This document shows positions 23,143 to 36,720 of a stretch of DNA of 64,000 nucleotides, piece by piece. The stretch comes from Stropharia rugosoannulata (taxonomy: Eukaryota > Basidiomycota > Agaricomycetes > Agaricales > Strophariaceae). The DNA is taken from assembly GCA_028532985.1 (NCBI GenBank), contig JANCIK010000004.1:1116001-1180000 (forward strand). The letters are read 5' to 3'. Position 1 is the stretch's first letter. Each line of letters begins with the position of its first letter. Below the pieces are notes generated by a model. The model was not told the DNA's origin. It saw only the letters and a program-made list of their open reading frames with translations, and did no database searches. The translations under genes and the position numbers were made by a program.

Positions 23143-23461
23143 ATATACGACATTTCCAATAGTTTGAGAGTAACTACATGAGGAGATAAATTGAAAGACA
23201 AAATGAGAAGGCGAAATGCGCGTTTGATCTGCATCACGTGGAGTCGTGTTTGGTTTAGCGCGCCGGGTGGGTGTTTGAAGCTGGTAGTTCTCCTCCATCC
23301 CCTCCTGCCCGCTCCCGTGCGTTATTGCTCGCGCGGATCAGGGTCCTGTTTCCTCTCCATAAGCAATCTACTGGGTAACAAGGTCCTTACTTGCATACTG
23401 GATTCACGTAACTATTCAACAAGTTTGGCTGCCGTCTTTGTTTATTGCTCCAATTTGACTC

Positions 23462-26400
23462 ATGGATAACGATACACCGCCTTCCCCAACATCATCGAGT
23501 GGTTCAGATAGCGACGCATTCAATACAGAATCTGCGCGAGTATACTTTGGTCCCTTCAAGACGCCAGAGAGAAAGTTCATCGCTGCGGCGAAGTCGCTTT
23601 TCCCACCTTTTCAACCCCTTGCAGCCCGCCGGTCGCCCAGATTATCTGATTCCCGCCCAAGATCAGGTTCTCCAATGGACACAAAAGAGACAGAGGACGA
23701 TATACAGGATATTGAACAAGTGGAACAACTCGTTCATGATTCCGAAGAAGATGAGCAGGACGAGTCAGGGACGAGAACGCCCCCGCCTGCTGAGGACAAT
23801 TTGCAAGATGGTATGTTGCGTCAATCCAGGGTCAGACTTATGTAAACTAATCTCCTGCAGAACCTTCATCTGCCCTAGCAGACAGAGTAATCCATGCTCT
23901 TGACAACCCTTCTCCTCCCCCAAGCCCGCCATCCACATTGCGTATCTTTGACCCATATCACGCGAACACCCCCGAGGGACCGACCGACTATCACAGGGAT
24001 TTGATGTCCCTCAAGCTTAATGATACTTCCGACGCCGATAGTGAAGTCCTACAGCTTGTACCCATCGGTTCAACGCCTTCACAGTCCTTAACACCTATTG
24101 CAAATAATGCTGCTGAAGAATGCTTAATCGTCATAGATTCTTTTCCAGCACAGTCACAACAGACTGAATGCCTTGAACAGTTCTCTGCTGAATCATCATT
24201 CTTACGGAGTCGGCCTGTACTCTCTGTAGACGACCTTCTGTCACAATCACCCACTGTTTTCGCCACTCCCCCTCAACCGCGTTCAAACGCTTTCAATCCC
24301 TTTCCCGAGAATACAAATACAAATACCACCATGGCGAATGAAGCGGCAATGATTGTCGATAACTCGGAAAGCCACGAAGGGGAACCCGCCGTTGTGATCA
24401 CCACAACTTCCCCTTGCCCGTCAGTAATACCTGAAGCAGGGCTATCAGTGCCACCACTCACGGCAGAAGGGCCACAGTCCACACCTTTACGTCGCTCGAC
24501 CAGACCCCGGAAAAGTGTTACACCTATGTTGCCGACAACTGTAAATACACCCGTATTCGTCGCGCCACCTTCTATCGCCCGTACGCAGATAAAAAAGAAA
24601 GCACTGACACCTAATCGAAATGATGAAGTTGTGAATGACTCTCAGGGAGAAGATTCAGACTCTCGTGAATCTCCTAAACCCCCATATGCTGCAAGCACGG
24701 TGCGTGTAAGGCACCGCAGCCCGGGTAAAGCCCCATTATCATTTCGAAGAGAACTGGGTTCCTTATCGCCTACCTCTTCTAACGTATTGGAGAAATTAGC
24801 ATTTTCCGCACCCGATGAGCCCACAAGTAGCAACGCGTCAAATGTACCGACAAGTCAAGCCGCCTCATCAAGTCAACAGCCTATGCTCTCCTTTTCTGTC
24901 TTTACCCCTCCAAATGAGCCACCCAGTACACCAGCGCGTACTTCGGGACCCGTACGTTTTCAGAGTCCCGCTAAGGCTGTAGGTTCAACCAAGTACCAAA
25001 TCAAATCATCGATGCTGGGAGATCCTACCAGCACTCCCGCTCGCAGAGTACCTATACAAGAAGGTATTGCCCAGGGTTATGTATCTCCTGAGAAGCTTCC
25101 ACATCTTGGCTTCTCAACAGCAAGTACGCCTCTTCCTTCCCAAGCTACGCCAGCGAGAAGAGTTCCTGTAGCAGACAGTGCTGCCCCTGCTCTCATGAAA
25201 TCCACCAATTTGCGGCCAGCAAGTCCCCTCAAAAAATTCTTTGGGCAGCGTGAGCCATCCATTGAACCTATGCAACGGTCCGGGAGCTCTCTGAAGGGTA
25301 AAGAAAGGGCTGCACAAGTACCTGAAGTACGACCCAAATCTACGACAAAGCTTCCCTTTCCTCTTGTACCGGCGCCACCCACATCTACTACCCAAAATAT
25401 GCATTCCGAAGACATTGTGCATGTCAAGTCAAGTCCAGCAAAGTCGACACTGAAACAACCGACAAGCAGAATACCCAGGATTGGTACGAAGCCATATGCC
25501 CGTTCCGACCCCACAATCATAAAGAAAGCCACTGTGACAACTGCTGATGCTTCTAAAGTAAGCTTATTTGACTTCCATCGCTTTGTCGCTGTATAAATAA
25601 TATTCAACCCAGCCTCTTTCAAAAGCCGTCGACAGTGCTGCCATTGCTCGGAGGAATGCTCGCGAAACCATGAAAGGTCTTACTGCTAGCACATCTACTC
25701 GCTCTAAGCCAGTCGCTACTACATCGATAACGACAACTTTGAAGCGGAAGCGTGAGGGTGAAGGAGCATCACCTGTGAAGCCGCGGGTAATAATGTTGCG
25801 TCAAGTTCCGCCACTCCCGACTCCCCCAATCGAAAAGTTGTCCATAAGTCAATCGACGGGACTCCCAGCCACCGCTCCTACGAAAGGCAAAAAGTCCTCC
25901 ACCGCGCAGCCATTAATGCGAATTCGCCGTGTCATCGATCCGCCCCCTACTGTTGTTGTTGACACAGCACCTCCGCGGAAGTCGCCTCCTCAATCGGATC
26001 CCGTGCTACTGGTAAAAAATTCGACCCCTTCACCTACCGAATCAATGCTACCTGCGATACATTCAGCACCTTCAAATCAACAAGCGAGCCCTGAATTGGC
26101 ACCTGGCTCTCCTATGAATGAGGACGCAAGTGAGCAACCAGCTCAGAGAGTCCATCAAGCTATTGAAGATTCATCCCCTGCAAATAAACTTGACACTACT
26201 GAAGATGCAATTCGTGCAGGCGGCCTTCGCCGTACGACGCGCTCGCGGAGAAGCACGGCTGTGAGTCAAGACGTCTTTACCGAAGGTAGCTCAAGGGCCG
26301 GCTCGACGCGGCGGAAAGCTCCAGCATTTCATTTTGACGACGTGTTCTCTGGGATGAGTATGACGGCGCTTAAGGATTTGACCGTGTCCAACACAGTGAA

Positions 26401-27137
26401 GAATCAGCGATACGTTGCCGCGAAACTGGAGACTGAGGTGATTCGCAAGGAAGGGACGCGTCCCGAAAGCCCCGCCGTGAAGATCCGCACAATTGTGCAG
26501 CGGCAGCAGGAGGAGCGCGAAAGGGAGCGAGCTGAAAGGGCGAATAGACGCGCTAGGAGAAGCGGGGAGGATATTCCGTCTAGTGATATGGATCCACTGA
26601 ATAGTGCTGCACACTCAGGAGACTCCATGTCTGAAGACGAATTTGGCCAATCCCCTGTTAGACACACGAGGGGAGCTGGAGAGGACGATGATTATGTGAC
26701 TCCGGAGACGTTTAGACACATGAAAGCTTTGCGACTCTTCAGCGATGCCACTGGAGACCAGGAGCCTGAGCCCATGCGGCGCAGAGTGAAATGGGACAGA
26801 GGACTCTTCACGACAGTGTATCTGGATGAAGTCAAGCTAGGTACAAGGCAGCCATTAAAGGAGAATCGAGCTTTAAAGGGTATTTTAGCGCCCACGGCGA
26901 AGGTACTGTCACATACTGATCAATCGCTACCATGGCTGATTTTTTTAAAATGTTGTGTGATAGGCTATTCGGCTCGATACGCTAGGTAATCATCCTCATG
27001 CAGAGCTACCTCTGGGTGACATTGTCCAAGAGAATATCACGGTCAAAAAGATTGTATACGACAGTGATGTTGTCGCGGCTGTTGCGGAAGTCGCTGCGGC
27101 TGCAAGGAGCACAAGGTCAAAGAGCAAAAAGAAATAA
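23462..27137 (+). CDS. Large disordered, Ser/Pro/Thr-rich protein, probably nuclear
   Basis: Begins MDNDTPPSPTSSSGSDSDAF and carries FGPFKTPERKFI near the N-terminus. After an intron at about 23812-23860 comes a 552-codon exon, then a 440-codon exon after the intron at about 25557-25620, and a last exon (from about 26970) ending STRSKSKKK. Almost the whole protein is low complexity with many S/TP sites and basic patches (TPARRVP appears twice, around 25030 and 25145). The only ordered-looking part is the end: DYVTPETFRHMKALRLFSD, RRRVKWDRGLFTTVYLDEV and VQENITVKKIVYDSDVVAAV. RVKW fits the RVxF/W docking motif for protein phosphatase 1. No named family recognised; a chromatin or mitotic scaffold is a guess. 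Confidence 0.8.
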
Positions 27138-27377
27138 CAGCAGCATATAGGCAGGACTTATTCTGCGACATTTCTTGAGTTTCGCCCATCGCGCATCTTC
27201 GGGATTGATATACATTGTATATAGCTATGCACATACCTAATGACTTTAATGATTTCGGGGCGTTTCAGTGCCTCTCATGTACGTGTACTGTAAATCAACT
27301 TTATAAGGCAGCAATTCGCATCGGTATATCACTTCTATTTTATGATTTGATTTGATTACTATAATTCAGCAAATTTC

Positions 27378-28534
27378 TTACTGCTTAGGCGCCCTGTAGC
27401 TGACGCCTGCGCTTGCTTGGTTAACAGGGAAAACCAAGACCTCGGCAATGTTGACGCGTGGTGGACGTGCTGCAGCCCATACAATTTCCTCTGCGATATC
27501 TTCTGCGGTCACTGGATAAAGACTATGAACAGCCGAAGCTATGAAATCAACAACATGAAACTTACATGGTTCGAGGCCTTCGTATACCTTCTTTGCAGCG
27601 GCTTCATTACCCCGGAAGCGAACGATGGAGAACTCTGTCTCAACCATTCCTATAGGTTGTAAAGTAAGTTAGGAAGAAACCTTGCGAACGTTTAGTTGTA
27701 GAGCTAAACCTGGTTGGATTTCAGTGACACGAATGGGAGTGTTGACTAGTTCCCTGCGAAGTGAGCCAGTGAAGGCGTTTACTGCATGCTTAGTAGCGGT
27801 GTAAATGGCCCCGCCAGCGTAGGGTTCAATGCCGGCTATAGAGCCCAGGTTGATGACATGCCCGGACTGCTTTTGTTTGAAGTCTAGAAAATTCCAAGTC
27901 TTTAAGGAATGAAGAGAACAACTAGAGAAAACTGTATTCACCTCGCACGAGCAATTGGGTCATAGCAATGAGCCCAATTACATTTGTGGCGAACATGCTG
28001 TCAATTTCGGCCTCGTCGATGCTACCGACATGGTCCACGCCTTTCACAAAGCCGGCATTGTTGACTAGAGGAGAGAACTATCAGTTTGCTTCCCATGAAC
28101 CGCTTATATGGATGGAATGGTGACCTAGAATGTCAACACTGCGAAGTTCTTGCGGCACTTTGCTCCAAAGTGAGGCAATCTGCGATTTATCAGAGACGTC
28201 CAGCTGGACAGTTGCAAAATTTCCGCCTTGCTGCAACCCTGATTCCTTGTGAGCAGCAGTGCAGGCCTCGGCAACTTTGGCCAAAGCTTCTGCGCGCCTA
28301 GCAAGGAGAATGACATTGGCGCCTCCCTGCAGATGTTATGAATCAGGAAGCGACTAGGCAGTATGTTTAGCGAGACGCACTTTGGCAAACAGGATAGCGG
28401 TGGCCTTGATAACTACTGTCAAGAACGGATATAGTTTTATGAAAGATAACCGGACGTACTGCTCCGATCCCGCTACTGGCACCAGTAACGATCACGGTTT
28501 TGCCGGCAAGGCGGGAGGCGTTGAATACAGACAT
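27378..28534 (-). CDS. NADP-dependent short-chain dehydrogenase, YdfG/YMR226C family
   Basis: Oxidises 3-hydroxy acids such as serine or allo-threonine in its yeast and bacterial relatives. Start at 28534: [20 protein letters not shown], followed by SGIGA, the cofactor loop TGASSGIG. Then [17 protein letters not shown], the VNNAG block across an intron, [20 protein letters not shown] with catalytic Ser and Tyr, and TKHAVNAF with the active-site Lys. [12 protein letters not shown] spans an intron, and the end is [18 protein letters not shown], the family's C-terminus. About seven exons. Divergent from the SET gene, 230 bp between starts. Confidence 0.92.
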
Positions 28535-28764
28535 TGTACGACGAGGGATAAGTGATGGAGAAGATGGGGATGAGAAAGAATGTGTGAGTCCTTTTCTTAT
28601 CAGCTGCAGGAGCATGACCAGAGCATCATTAGGGGCGATTCCCAAGTGATTCCGACAAATATCTCGCGATACAGACGTGATTGTAGTAGCACGGACCGGC
28701 CTTCCCGCTCCTCCATGATCGTGGCTCGACCTGCTCCTACCTACAGCAGCAGCTTTATACCGTC

Positions 28765-30392
28765 ATGGAGTCTGCAGAGCATCCGCACTGGGCTTCTCTA
28801 CTCGCGTGGTTGAAAAGCCATGGAATGGATATATCTTTAGAACAGCTCCCGGTACAGGCACGCTCAAGTCCTGGTTAGTGTCAATCGCCGTCCGATGGAG
28901 ATTCGCTCAGAATTTTTTTGGGACTGGTAGGTGCTGGCTATGGGCTTTTTGCTCTACGGCGTTTATCACCCTCGGAACTACTGTTCTCTATACCACCCAA
29001 GGCTCTGATGAACTCGCTCACGCTTGCGCAGCACTATCCTGCAAGCAAGCCGAAGTTGACCTGCACTCAGATCGTGTCGTTGCATCTTCTTCTACATCGT
29101 CCTGAAAAGGGACAAAAATGTGGAGAGCCTCTTTTTGGCCCATATATTTCTGTCCTTCCTCAGAACTTTGATTCTCATCCACTAAAGTGGCTTTGGGATA
29201 AAGAACATGGTGCTGACTCTGGCCACGAATCTCAACTTATCGATGCCTTGCCTCCCCGCGTCCTTGCGAAACTTGACAAAATTGCGAACTTATACGAAGT
29301 TGACTGGAATGTAGTCAAGTCTTACCTGGTAAGTCAATGGGCTATTATTGCGCCAATTATCTAGTTCTGATTTTTATCTGCATTATGTAGCAAGCTAACC
29401 CGAGCTTGTTAAGGACACGCGGAATTGATGAAAGTCTTCAAAGAGACTTCCTGTGGGCGTGGCTCAATGGTAAGTCCGAGCGTTCTCCTTAGCCTTAGCA
29501 CACGCTTTGATATATCTTTGGATAGTGAATACTCGTTGTGTCTATCACAGACTGGCGAAGTCCCGTTCCAATCCTGACAACATGACATTATGTCCGATCC
29601 TCGACTTTGCCAACCACACTGGTTATCCACCCCACTCAATGCCACAACCTACAAACAGCGAGATTTGGGACACCGGACCGCTAGGGAAGAAATTTGGTGA
29701 AAACTTCGTACTTTTAGCGCCTTCTACAGCTCCAACCGCGAAAGACCAGGAAATTTATCTCAATTATGGACCGCACTCGAATGCTACATTATTTTGTGAA
29801 TATGGGTTTATATTATCATCTCAAGATGATCAAGAGGTCTTTCCTGAAGAATGTGATTTGCATGATTTTATAGAGGAGCTATTCAATGCTAGAGGTGAAG
29901 TAGGGGCATGGATGAAAGAGTGCTTAGTCGCCGAAGGATACTGGGGGTGATTATCAGTTTAATATTTCATTTTTCAGCTATTTTGACCCTGCGTTTAGGG
30001 ACTGGACATTGCATTCATTACCAGGACCGGCACACCCATCATTCAGGCTTATAACGACATTGCGGCTTTACCATCTGTTACCTCTCTCCACGAAAGTTGT
30101 CCCATTCAATTCGGTGTTGCTAGACAGATGGAAAAATACTACTCTTGGATTACAAGAAAGTATTTCTCATGAAAATGAGTTGCTGTGGAGACAGACACTT
30201 TTTGAAGTCTGCAAAAAGGTAGTGAAGGGCGGCGAGCAAGGCATTGAAAAGATACGGCGGGTGCAGGCCGATGATGTTTATGGCAAAATCATGGTTGAAG
30301 CGGCCAAATTTTGCATCGAAATGTTGTGGAAAGAAGAGATGAAGGTGGCTGCCGATGTATTAGACAGCATAGAGGCCAATGCAGAATTCTGA
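28765..30392 (+). CDS. SET-domain protein, Rubisco LSMT / SETD6-type lysine methyltransferase
   Basis: Probably methylates lysine on a ribosomal or other non-histone protein, as the yeast Rkm enzymes do. Start at 28765 (MESAEHPHWASLLAWLKSHG). Removing the intron 28874-28930 joins ARSSPG to AGYGLFALRRLSPSELLFSI, the SET-N opening. LGIS-type segments follow: LTCTQIVSLHLLLHRPEKG, then LFGPYISVLPQNFDSHPLKW. The catalytic core is TLCPILDFANHTGYPP (NH motif) and QEIYLNYGPHSNATLFCEYG (catalytic Tyr). The C-terminal half (29960-30392) is the helical substrate-binding domain. About 480 aa, normal for the class. Substrate not predictable. Confidence 0.88.
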
Positions 30393-30649
30393 ATAGAACG
30401 CAGGCAATAAGTCATGACTAAAGCTTAAGGATGGTCGCCATTTTTGAGCGGTGGTACCGATCATCGATCGGGCGGGGGTGAGAGGACAGTGTGCAAAATG
30501 CACAGCGATCAAAAGTTTTATTATCATGAGTTGTGACTACGTCGGCGCTGTGCCGTGGCCGTGCTGATTTCCGAAGTGCCCACTGCTCTCTTGTCAGGCT
30601 CCTGGCATAGCTCCGCACTGCCACTGCCCATCTTGACTTCCCTCCACCA

Positions 30650-32540
30650 TGGCCCCCGAACCCTTGCTGGCCACTCGGGCGCAGCGTGCATTCCTTGCTA
30701 CTAGTGCGTAGAGTCTCGTTAGGTCCATTGGCCGTAATAACATCATTTGTAGTCACGATTCGTTAGTTGTCCTTGGTCTTTTCAAGTCTTCACATGCTTA
30801 ACACGGGCCTGGCGTTATAGAGGCGATTGCAGTGCTGGTGTTAGTCGGGATAGTATTTCACAAGGTTCGTCTCCGTCCCATTATTTCATGAACCCGATGA
30901 TTTATCTACTCGCTCTAATCTGTCTAGATTGACAACAATGTCGATCTCCACCTAACAAGATACAAGGTAAACTTCTTGCTAATACTGGTTGAGATCGTTA
31001 ATAGAGCATGTATTTGCAGACGGTGCCATGTTATCTGGCGCTTTTTGCTTTGGGAGAGTGAGTCTATTGCCAGTGCAATGTGTTGCTTCCGTGCTGATAT
31101 AGCAACCAGAGTCTTCGAACTCCTCATGGCAGTTGACGCCTTGAGACTACGTAATATTATCCAATTGTTCGGGATCCTGAGTATGTTATCTTCTTTGCGC
31201 GCATCTACTCCCCGCACTGACGTTCTTCTCAGTCTTCCACCTCTGTCTTGTGGTCTTCGCCGCTTTGCAAATACACCAGACCAAAACGGCTCTAATAACA
31301 CTTCCGGACGTTAACTGTGCAGAGACTTTCGTCTTCGCGGTATGGAGATGTTGCTTTTTCAATAGGCTCTTTCTCACTTTTCTTGCTCGCTTCCCTTGCA
31401 CAGAGTTGCGAGGGACCAGGGACTCTGTGGAATGAGATTCGTCCTCTGCTGATCGCCGCCCCATGCATCATAGGCGGCTCATGGCTTTTCATGATTTTCT
31501 TCATTAAGCAATTATACAGTGAATTTGGGTGCGCCATTTTGAATTTGGAAACCGTTTCATTGTTCTAAAACATACGTTGTTAGCTGGGCCATATTCCACG
31601 TTGTCGGAGCAAACCCGCGGATGAAAAGTATGCATCTCTTCAATGTCGTCGTTGCCGACTCGGATCTAATAATAGCTCCGCAGCTATGTACCAATGGTAC
31701 CAAATCATGATTTGTCTTCTCAAATTCGATTTCTTCTTCTTCGGGGCTGTCACCATGCAGGTATGTGATGTATAAAATCCTGTCTGCCATATGGTATTGA
31801 CTCGGTTTACCACTGAACAGCTTCTAATCGTTGTACTGCAACGCAATTCTGCGGAATTTGGAGTCACCATCGCAGCTATACCCGTGGTCCTTATCCTTTT
31901 AGTCCTGTGTGGATGGGCGGCACAACGAGAAATCAAACCGTAAGCAAAGGGAACGAACCTGCATAATCTCATTCAATTATGAACCTTCTTCCATACAGGA
32001 TTATGGTGATATCACTTGTCATGATGCCGGCCGCCATGAGTTACTGTGAGTATTCTGCTCTCCCTCTTGTGCCTCGCTGATCTTACAACCCTTCTAGTCC
32101 GTATGCAATTAACCTAACATGGGTCATACTTATTTACTAACCTCATATATAGTATATAAACTCGTTCGCATGTACTCGCCGTCTTCGTCGTCTCAGTATC
32201 TTACGACTAGAGCCACGCTGACAACATTCAGTAAGCACCTACCCTTACCCCAACCATTATGGTATATTGACAGTGTTCCAAGCCATCGTTGCGTTCATAC
32301 TGTTGTTGTGCACTTTCGGAGTAGGAGTACGATGCTTCTCCGATTTTGATCGAGGATTGCTCAACTCCAAAGTTCACTGTAAGTTGAATTATGATTTTTC
32401 TTTTCAAGGTATTCAATCTTGTCGTCACAGCTGTTCCGGCTACTCGCCCGAGTAACAAGGGCTACAGCTCTGGGGATAAAATGACTTCGAAAGACAGCAC
32501 GTCTGGGATACCTCTAGGACCTCGGATATCAATCGAGTAA
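30650..32540 (+). CDS. Multi-pass membrane protein, UPF0658 Golgi family
   Basis: Many short exons encode a membrane protein like the uncharacterised fission-yeast UPF0658 Golgi proteins. It starts MAPEPLLATRAQRAFLAT, then AIAVLVLVGIVFHKIDNNVD and TVPCYLALFALGE. The characteristic FELLMAVDALRLRNIIQLFG is followed by FAALQIHQTKTALITLPDV. Further helices: RPLLIAAPCIIGGSWLFMIF, AVTMQLLIVVLQRNSAEFG, IPVVLILLVLCGWAAQREIK, MVISLVMMPAAMSYF and FQAIVAFILLLCTFGVGVRC. The tail is short and polar, ending SIPLGPRISIE-like at 32540. About eight helices; at least ten introns. Function unknown in any species as far as I know. Confidence 0.82.
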
Positions 32541-32880
32541 AACCGGCTATGAACGCTTTCGATGTGCTATCCTATATACCATTGCATCAAGTCTAGATAT
32601 CCACCTTATATCCGCTGTCCATGTCTACTCGGCACCACTTGCTTCCCAATCAATAGGAATGGACACTTCATCTACTTAACTTATATTCGTAAACATCTTG
32701 TAACTCGCTATTTTTTTTTGTTGTACTTGCAATGACATGCCACATAATTAATACATGATCTCTCCAGTAACGTACTGGAGGTATAAAAGATATCCGATAA
32801 ATAATGGTACAGCCGATGCAACTAAGCGAACAATGATAGGTATTAAGTGTCTACACGAACGGCGACCGGAGGTGTAAACC
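32541..32880. other. Convergent intergenic spacer
   Basis: 340 bp between two stop codons facing each other. AT-rich, no gene; presumably both 3' UTRs and polyadenylation sites. Confidence 0.6.
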
Positions 32881-35241
32881 TCAGGCAGGAGTGTCTGAGG
32901 CTATAAGCGCTTCGATATCGTGGTCTATGTCCATATCGTTGTCATTTTGGTTCTCGGAAGTATACCCACTTTGAACACCCTTAGGTTCGTCATACGATGC
33001 GTACGTCGGTGCAGGGGAGTGCTCATACCCCACCGACTCATCCGGCTCAAACGCAGTTGAGTGCCGCAGCGGACTCGGACTCGGCTGGTTTCGCTCAGAC
33101 TGGAACGGTGAGTGGGGGTGAGACGAATTATACGGCGCATGTAGCATCACCGACCCCGGTGACGGCGTCATCCGCAACTCCTGTTCTGCACCTGCTACCG
33201 GCGCCATGCCCGGCCCCGTAAGCGCTAGTGGCGCACTTGCAGCAGCAGCAGCTGCTGCTGCGCCCAGTTTTGCAGCCTTTGCCTCAGCTGCCTTGCGCGC
33301 CTTCTCCTCCGCCCGCCGCCGTGCATCAGCAGCGCGCCTTGCCTCAGCCTGCTGCCGTTTCTTCTCGCGCTGTTTGCGTTTGTCTTCCTCGATCCTGTCA
33401 GCGGCTGCGAGCTGTGCTAGCTCGGCGCGCGCCTCTTCTGCTTCGACGTCATCGAATGCCCATTCTTCTTGCATGAACTGCGCGTAACGCTCGCTGGCGG
33501 GGAGCCATTTTGGCTGAGGATTGGGGTCGACTGGAGAGGGAACTACGGGACTAACTACAGCATCGGTGGCGGTCGCTGTATCGGTGGCGGTAGTCGCGAC
33601 CGTCGCGACTGTAGGTTCGGTTGGTTCGATGGTGGAAGTGCCCAGCGATAGTAGTGGAGGATCTTCGTCTGTCTGCAGCTTGACATCCTCGTCTTGAGTG
33701 AGGAGAAGTGGTTTCATATCTACGTCTGCGTCTGCGTCTCCAGTAGTAGCAGCTGGTGGTGGTGGTGGTGGTGGTGGTGATGATGATATCACAGTAGGAT
33801 GGGGTTTACTGGAATCGGAAGAATCAGGTGTGGCCTTACATGCTTGTTTGTCGAGAAGCGCATCGATGTCAGGAGGAGGGGGGAACTCGAAATCAGGCCC
33901 TGGATTTAGGCGGACACTCGCATCGTTAAATAAAGAAATGAAGGGATAGTACCCAAGCGTGCCGTCGTCGAATGGATTCTCTCTGTGTTCTTTGACTCCT
34001 TCCCGGGCACGTTTTTTCGAATTCGCTTTTTGAGTGTCAGCTTGCCGCAGGGGAAGGTAGTCGTATATATCTTGAAACGCAATACCTTGCGGCTCTCCAT
34101 TTACAAAAAACGCAATGCGGGAACCAGGCAGGATGGGCAACGGACGGAGCGTTGGCGCTGCGGGTTTTGTGTTATTTGCGACTGGCCCGCGTTCGGGAAG
34201 TTTACCGTTTGCTGCCTTTTTGCTCGACGAAGGGACCGAAGCTGAGCTTGTCGTCTTTCCAGAATAATCCATGAGCATTGTCATCTCTTTGGACTGTGGG
34301 TATTCCAGAATCTCGAAGACTTCCTGACCCTTCAGGTCAATTGGTATACGCTCGCGCTTGAGATGTGCAGGGTCGAGTGGGTCATTTTTATCTGGTTGGC
34401 GGCGAGGGGGAAGGGAGATATACATGCCCACGACGTCCCCAGTACCGAACGGTCGCCCGTACGGACGTGGTCTTGACAGGGCGACTTTGTCGCCAGTCTT
34501 GTCACGATAGCCATAGCTATAACCGTCTAAACCGACGGGACCATTCAACGGGGCCTCTCTTCGGCCCCACCCTAGGCGAATGTGGCTTCCCTCCCTTAGG
34601 GACTCTTCGCCTACACATTCCCCGCCTCCATGAAGTATCTTCACCTCCATATACCACTTGCCCTCTCGCATAGGAGCATTACATCGGGCACTGCGGAAGC
34701 CCTTGGACCCGCCGATGCTAAGGCCATCCTTCGAGACCTTGAGGAATGGACTGCGGTCCTCCCAGCTCACGCGATAGCATGTCGGGTTGCTTTCTATGGT
34801 GCGACACGGTAAGGAATGGCCTGGGGGGTTGATTCCCGCAGGCACGTAGCGGTAACCGACGCGGTTAACCGCGACCATCTCTGTCTTGTACCATTCTGAG
34901 CCTTCTGCTATAGGCACGAAGACGGGCCCGCGTGCGATTTTGAGGATAGGCCGCGAAGACAGGTCGGCACGCGAAGTGGCGAGGAGACTGTTCGCATGGG
35001 GCGGTCAGATAATGTAATGGGCTGAAACAGAAAAAGCGCACTCTGTGTTGGGCGCGCCTCCAGCATTGCTGGTCTGGTCTGAAGGCGCTGGAGATGAGCC
35101 TTTTATGGGCGGACGTTTGCGCTTGCGCGACGCTGCTGAGACGGTGGTGACAGGTATATTCGAGCCTAGAGGCGCGGAGGTGGATGGTTCGGGGGTGGAT
35201 GTGGGGTCTGCAGGCGGTGGTGAGGACCCTTCGGCACGCAT
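32881..35241 (-). CDS. BRE2: COMPASS (Set1C) subunit Ash2/Bre2, SPRY domain
   Basis: Core subunit of the histone H3K4 methyltransferase complex. The ATG at 35241 opens MRAEGSSPPPADPTSTPEPS; a short disordered, basic exon (RKRKRPP) is joined through an intron of about 54 nt (gtgcgc...gaacag) to LLATSRADLSSRPILKIARG. The open frame of exon 2 runs upstream only to a GTG at 34917, not the true start. SPRY segments: VSWEDRSPFLKVSKDGLSIG, RSARCNAPMREGKWYMEVKI, SHIRLGWGRREAPLNGPVGL, DGYSYGYRDKTG, PGSRIAFFVNGEPQGIAF and LGYYPFISLFNDASVRLNPG. The C-terminal third holds poly-Pro (33755-33779), a long charged Ala/Lys/Arg/Glu helix and a poly-Ala run (about 33235-33260), absent from yeast Bre2. No PHD finger seen. 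Confidence 0.9.
33755..33779. repeat. (GGT)8 trinucleotide repeat, coding poly-Pro
   Basis: Eight GGT units, read on the minus strand as a run of proline codons within the Bre2-like protein. Likely length-variable between strains. Confidence 0.9.
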
Positions 35242-35777
35242 GGAGGACAAGATGATCAAGTGCTTGGTGGCTGCAGATCAACGACCCGCATCCTCGGCCC
35301 GTTCCGTGTCTCCATTGGCGCTTATTTTGCGCTTACCTGTCACTTCTACTTTTACTCACAGTCTCTAAAGTGCAGGGAAAATGCAGGGAAAAACAGCATG
35401 TATAAACAGATATCTTACCTAAATCACTTGTTCCTGCAGACAAAACTTTGTATCTCATTCGTATTGGCTTGAGTCTTGACTAAAGGTTGACTTTTGTTAT
35501 CCGGGCGGAAACTTGTCCCACTTGGGACAAATGTCAAAAAAGAAAGGCAGGTGTTACGCCAGAAACAGAGTCTTAGAGCGAGTTCCTGCTCGGTCGTGCA
35601 ACACGCTGCAGTACTGAGTTCCTAACGCGCCTGGCCTGACGCGTCAATTATGAATGCCCATATACGGAAGTCTATTGGTTCCGCAACGTCAAACCGGCGC
35701 TCCCGGCGGGGTGGTCACGGTGGCTTCATTCTTTCCTCAACCTTTACCATCCTATCCATTTTCTTGCCTTCATCCAA
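35242..35777. promoter_or_regulatory. Shared divergent promoter of BRE2 and the E2 gene
   Basis: 536 bp between the two divergent start codons. No ORF with support; open frames here (for example 35654-35851 +) overlap the E2 first exon in another frame. No clear TATA box. Confidence 0.5.

Positions 35778-36720
<943 letters not shown>

Noticed and set aside
25077..25622. 181-aa minus-strand ORF
   Set aside because: Antisense to a low-complexity coding exon; such shadows are expected opposite Ser/Pro-rich sequence.
34865..35281. 138-aa minus-strand open frame over the 5' end of BRE2
   Set aside because: It reads a different frame from the SPRY protein and crosses the BRE2 intron; the joined frame MRAEGSS... 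to LLATSRADLSS matches the family.
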